Program-made: the position numbers and the translations under genes
Notes under the pieces: model-generated
Databases searched by the model: none
What the model saw: the letters and a program-made list of their open reading frames with translations, nothing else
What the model was told of the DNA's origin: nothing
Shown here: piece after piece, positions 58,664 to 60,000 of the stretch
Layout of the letters: each line of letters begins with the position of its first letter
How positions within the stretch are numbered: position 1 is the stretch's first letter
Assembly (NCBI RefSeq): GCF_964204645.1
Contig: NC_134027.1
Coordinates: 4,082,485 to 4,142,484, forward strand
DNA: 60,000 bases
Direction of reading: 5' to 3'
Source: Tubulanus polymorphus
Lineage: Eukaryota > Nemertea > Palaeonemertea > Tubulaniformes > Tubulanidae

Positions 58664-58827
58664 GTAAAACCATTAACACTTACTTCTGATTTAATATAGG
58701 TTCGTGATACTAAGTACTACCAGAAATTGTTTTCCTAATGTGTCACTTGAATTGGATAATTGTGTTAGGACTTTTCACTATTGTTGAGTGTTGAAGCTAT
58801 TGTCTAATTAGTGGCATATAGGCCCCT

Positions 58828-59013
58828 ATGTGGAATATAAAAGATAGTGAATGCGTAGGTTGGTGGTATCCGAAATTAGCCCTAATCCAGGAAGATTTTA
58901 TTTTGATGTCATACGGAATACCCCATCATTTAATTATCCCCGCTTTAGTCATAGCTGAACAATGTCATTTGACAAACAGACTGATCGGGAGAGTGGTAGC
59001 TAAGGCCAAACAT
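58828..59013 (+). CDS. Candidate exon, 62 codons, phase 0
   Basis: An open frame from ATG 58828 to a strong donor CAT|GTGAGTAAA at 59013/59014. The sequence is protein-like (SECVGWWYPKLALIQEDFIL, then MSYGIPHHLIIPALVIAEQ and RLIGRVVAKAKH). TATAAAAG occurs at 58835 inside the frame; if it is a promoter, translation would begin at the later ATG (58906) and give 36 residues. An acceptor-like GGCATATAG just before 58820 would instead make it an internal exon. The phase differs from its neighbours at 57621, 58647 and 59775. Unrecognised. Confidence 0.3.
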
Positions 59014-59681
59014 GTGAGTAAAATAGAGATATGTAGAGATAACTTGATGTATATATGCCAATATTTACCCTTGTTTCATAATTGAACTTCATAACTAACA
59101 TAGAATATGTAATGATTTATAGTTCTTAATTAGATCAGGATTAATCCAACTTTTAATAATGCCAGGTGTTTAAGAGCAGATCAGTGAAGCGTTCTAGAGT
59201 TTTTGTTCTAATGAAGAAATGGATATTTCAGTATATAAACAAATTCATGGCTCGATGGCCATTGCCTAAACAGGACTTTGCTGCAAACAAATGACGACCT
59301 GTATGTTTTCATACTGGTTCTCCATATAGACAAGATATTATTATGAAGGGCATAGTGTCAGGTTGTATATTTTGGGGTAAAGGAATTATCAAATAAAAGC
59401 ATCAACTGGTTAAAAAGGAAATTAAGTGAGTACTCTTGATGCAGATATTCTTAACGAATAATCATAATGAAAAGTTTGTAGTTATATATATGTTGAATGA
59501 TTTTACAAATCAAGAATCGTAGATCAATAGTTTATAACTGAAGATATCAAGTTTCTCATAAAAACATATAATTATTGATAGTTATGGTTCAAATCCAATT
59601 TATGCACAATTGCTTAGGTATTTTTGGACCATGAATTTATCAATTAAGCAGTCATAGACATCTGTGACATCGAAGCTTCCA

Positions 59682-59688
59682 TATAAAT
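59682..59688 (+). promoter_or_regulatory. TATA box for the exon at 59775
   Basis: TATAAAT lies 93 bp before the ATG; a start near 59713 would give a leader of about 60 nt. An upstream ATG at 59762 opens a six-codon uORF (MPFQNV) that overlaps the main start. Confidence 0.35.
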
Positions 59689-59774
59689 TAGTAAACAGAT
59701 ATAGTCATATACATACACTGCACCTGCCCCTACAGTACAGTGAATATAGTAGGAATTCGCTATGCCGTTTCAAA

Positions 59775-59869
59775 ATGTCTGATATTTTACGTAAACACTG
59801 CCTTCTGCGTTTTTCGTTGAGAAAACAAAAGAAGTCGATTAGTAAAAGTACGTGGTATGTCGAGACAAG
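59775..59869 (+). CDS. Candidate alternative first exon, basic MSDILRKHC N-terminus
   Basis: ATG with A at -3 opens 31 codons ending ACAAG|GTAAGAAC, a near-ideal donor, in phase 2 (completed residue Arg or Ser). The peptide MSDILRKHCLLRFSLRKQKK then SISKSTWYVET is highly basic with one Cys flanked by hydrophobic residues, the kind of segment that binds membranes or calmodulin. The frame is open upstream to a non-ATG start, but the TATA box at 59682 and the context favour this ATG. The stop follows the donor directly. It is the rightmost of the phase-2 series, so the common exon should lie beyond 60000. No family recognised. Confidence 0.5.
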
Positions 59870-60000
59870 GTAAGAACTACCACATTCAATTTGAAGGGAT
59901 TTAGTTATATTTTCTGGCTGTATCTCTGTTATAGCAGCAATATGTCTTCAAAACGTTGAACTCGTTGGTGTTCCGGTGACGCATGCGTCAATACATGGAT

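Overview
This is metazoan nuclear DNA: AT-rich (roughly 35-37% GC by eye), with GT-AG intron signals, TATA/CCAAT-type promoter motifs, miniature inverted-repeat transposons (MITEs), a tRNA-derived SINE head and microsatellites. Nothing is bacterial, viral or organellar. The transposon style suggests a marine invertebrate, perhaps a lophotrochozoan, but no family here fixes the taxon. I found no long, database-recognisable host gene. The window is mostly intron, upstream sequence and repeats, and only one coding region is beyond doubt.

1-5450: the one certain gene. A plus-strand transposase-like gene ends in a large exon (2585-5166). That exon carries a DKGGG motif, a CLWC motif, an inserted PHD-like zinc finger and a C-terminal cysteine cluster. 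Two small upstream exons (1197-1244 and 1345-1435) fit it in splice phase and give a product of about 906 residues. Between them and the large exon lies a block (1894-2159) that reads as protein only across a frame switch at a TG repeat, probably a decayed or alternative exon. A minus-strand ORF with a mitochondrial-type N-terminus (358-645) faces the gene across a CpG- and CCAAT-bearing stretch, so the promoter may be divergent.

5450-60000: gene-poor plus-strand territory. Spread through it are short ATG-initiated ORFs that run straight into strong 5' splice sites. The more convincing ones start at 22064, 40345, 45356, 57621 and 59775. All five leave the intron in phase 2, so any of them could splice to one common downstream exon to the right of the window. 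They encode unrelated N-termini: dual-cysteine and basic, a possible Gly-2 myristoylation plus Cys-Cys plus basic motif, an acidic stretch followed by an RKPSLRR kinase-type site, and so on. Several have a TATA element about 30 bp before the expected start site. My reading is an array of alternative promoters and first exons of one large gene, the arrangement known for genes such as CaV-beta, KChIP, PDE4 and DLG. I cannot name the gene, because the shared exon is outside the window. Weaker phase-2 candidates and some phase-0 candidates are listed with low confidence, since donor-like sites downstream of an ATG also occur by chance.

Other content: a Mutator-like MITE family (copies at 9386, 32345, 38298 and 41102, the last with an 11-bp target duplication), three further MITEs (6560, 19650, 29801), a SINE head (19260), a long (AT)n tract (34350), two short tandem repeats (33435, 56470), a miRNA-like hairpin (46797), and a CpG-rich promoter with an RFX X-box and an NRF1-like site (about 45960-46200) leading to a possible noncoding exon.
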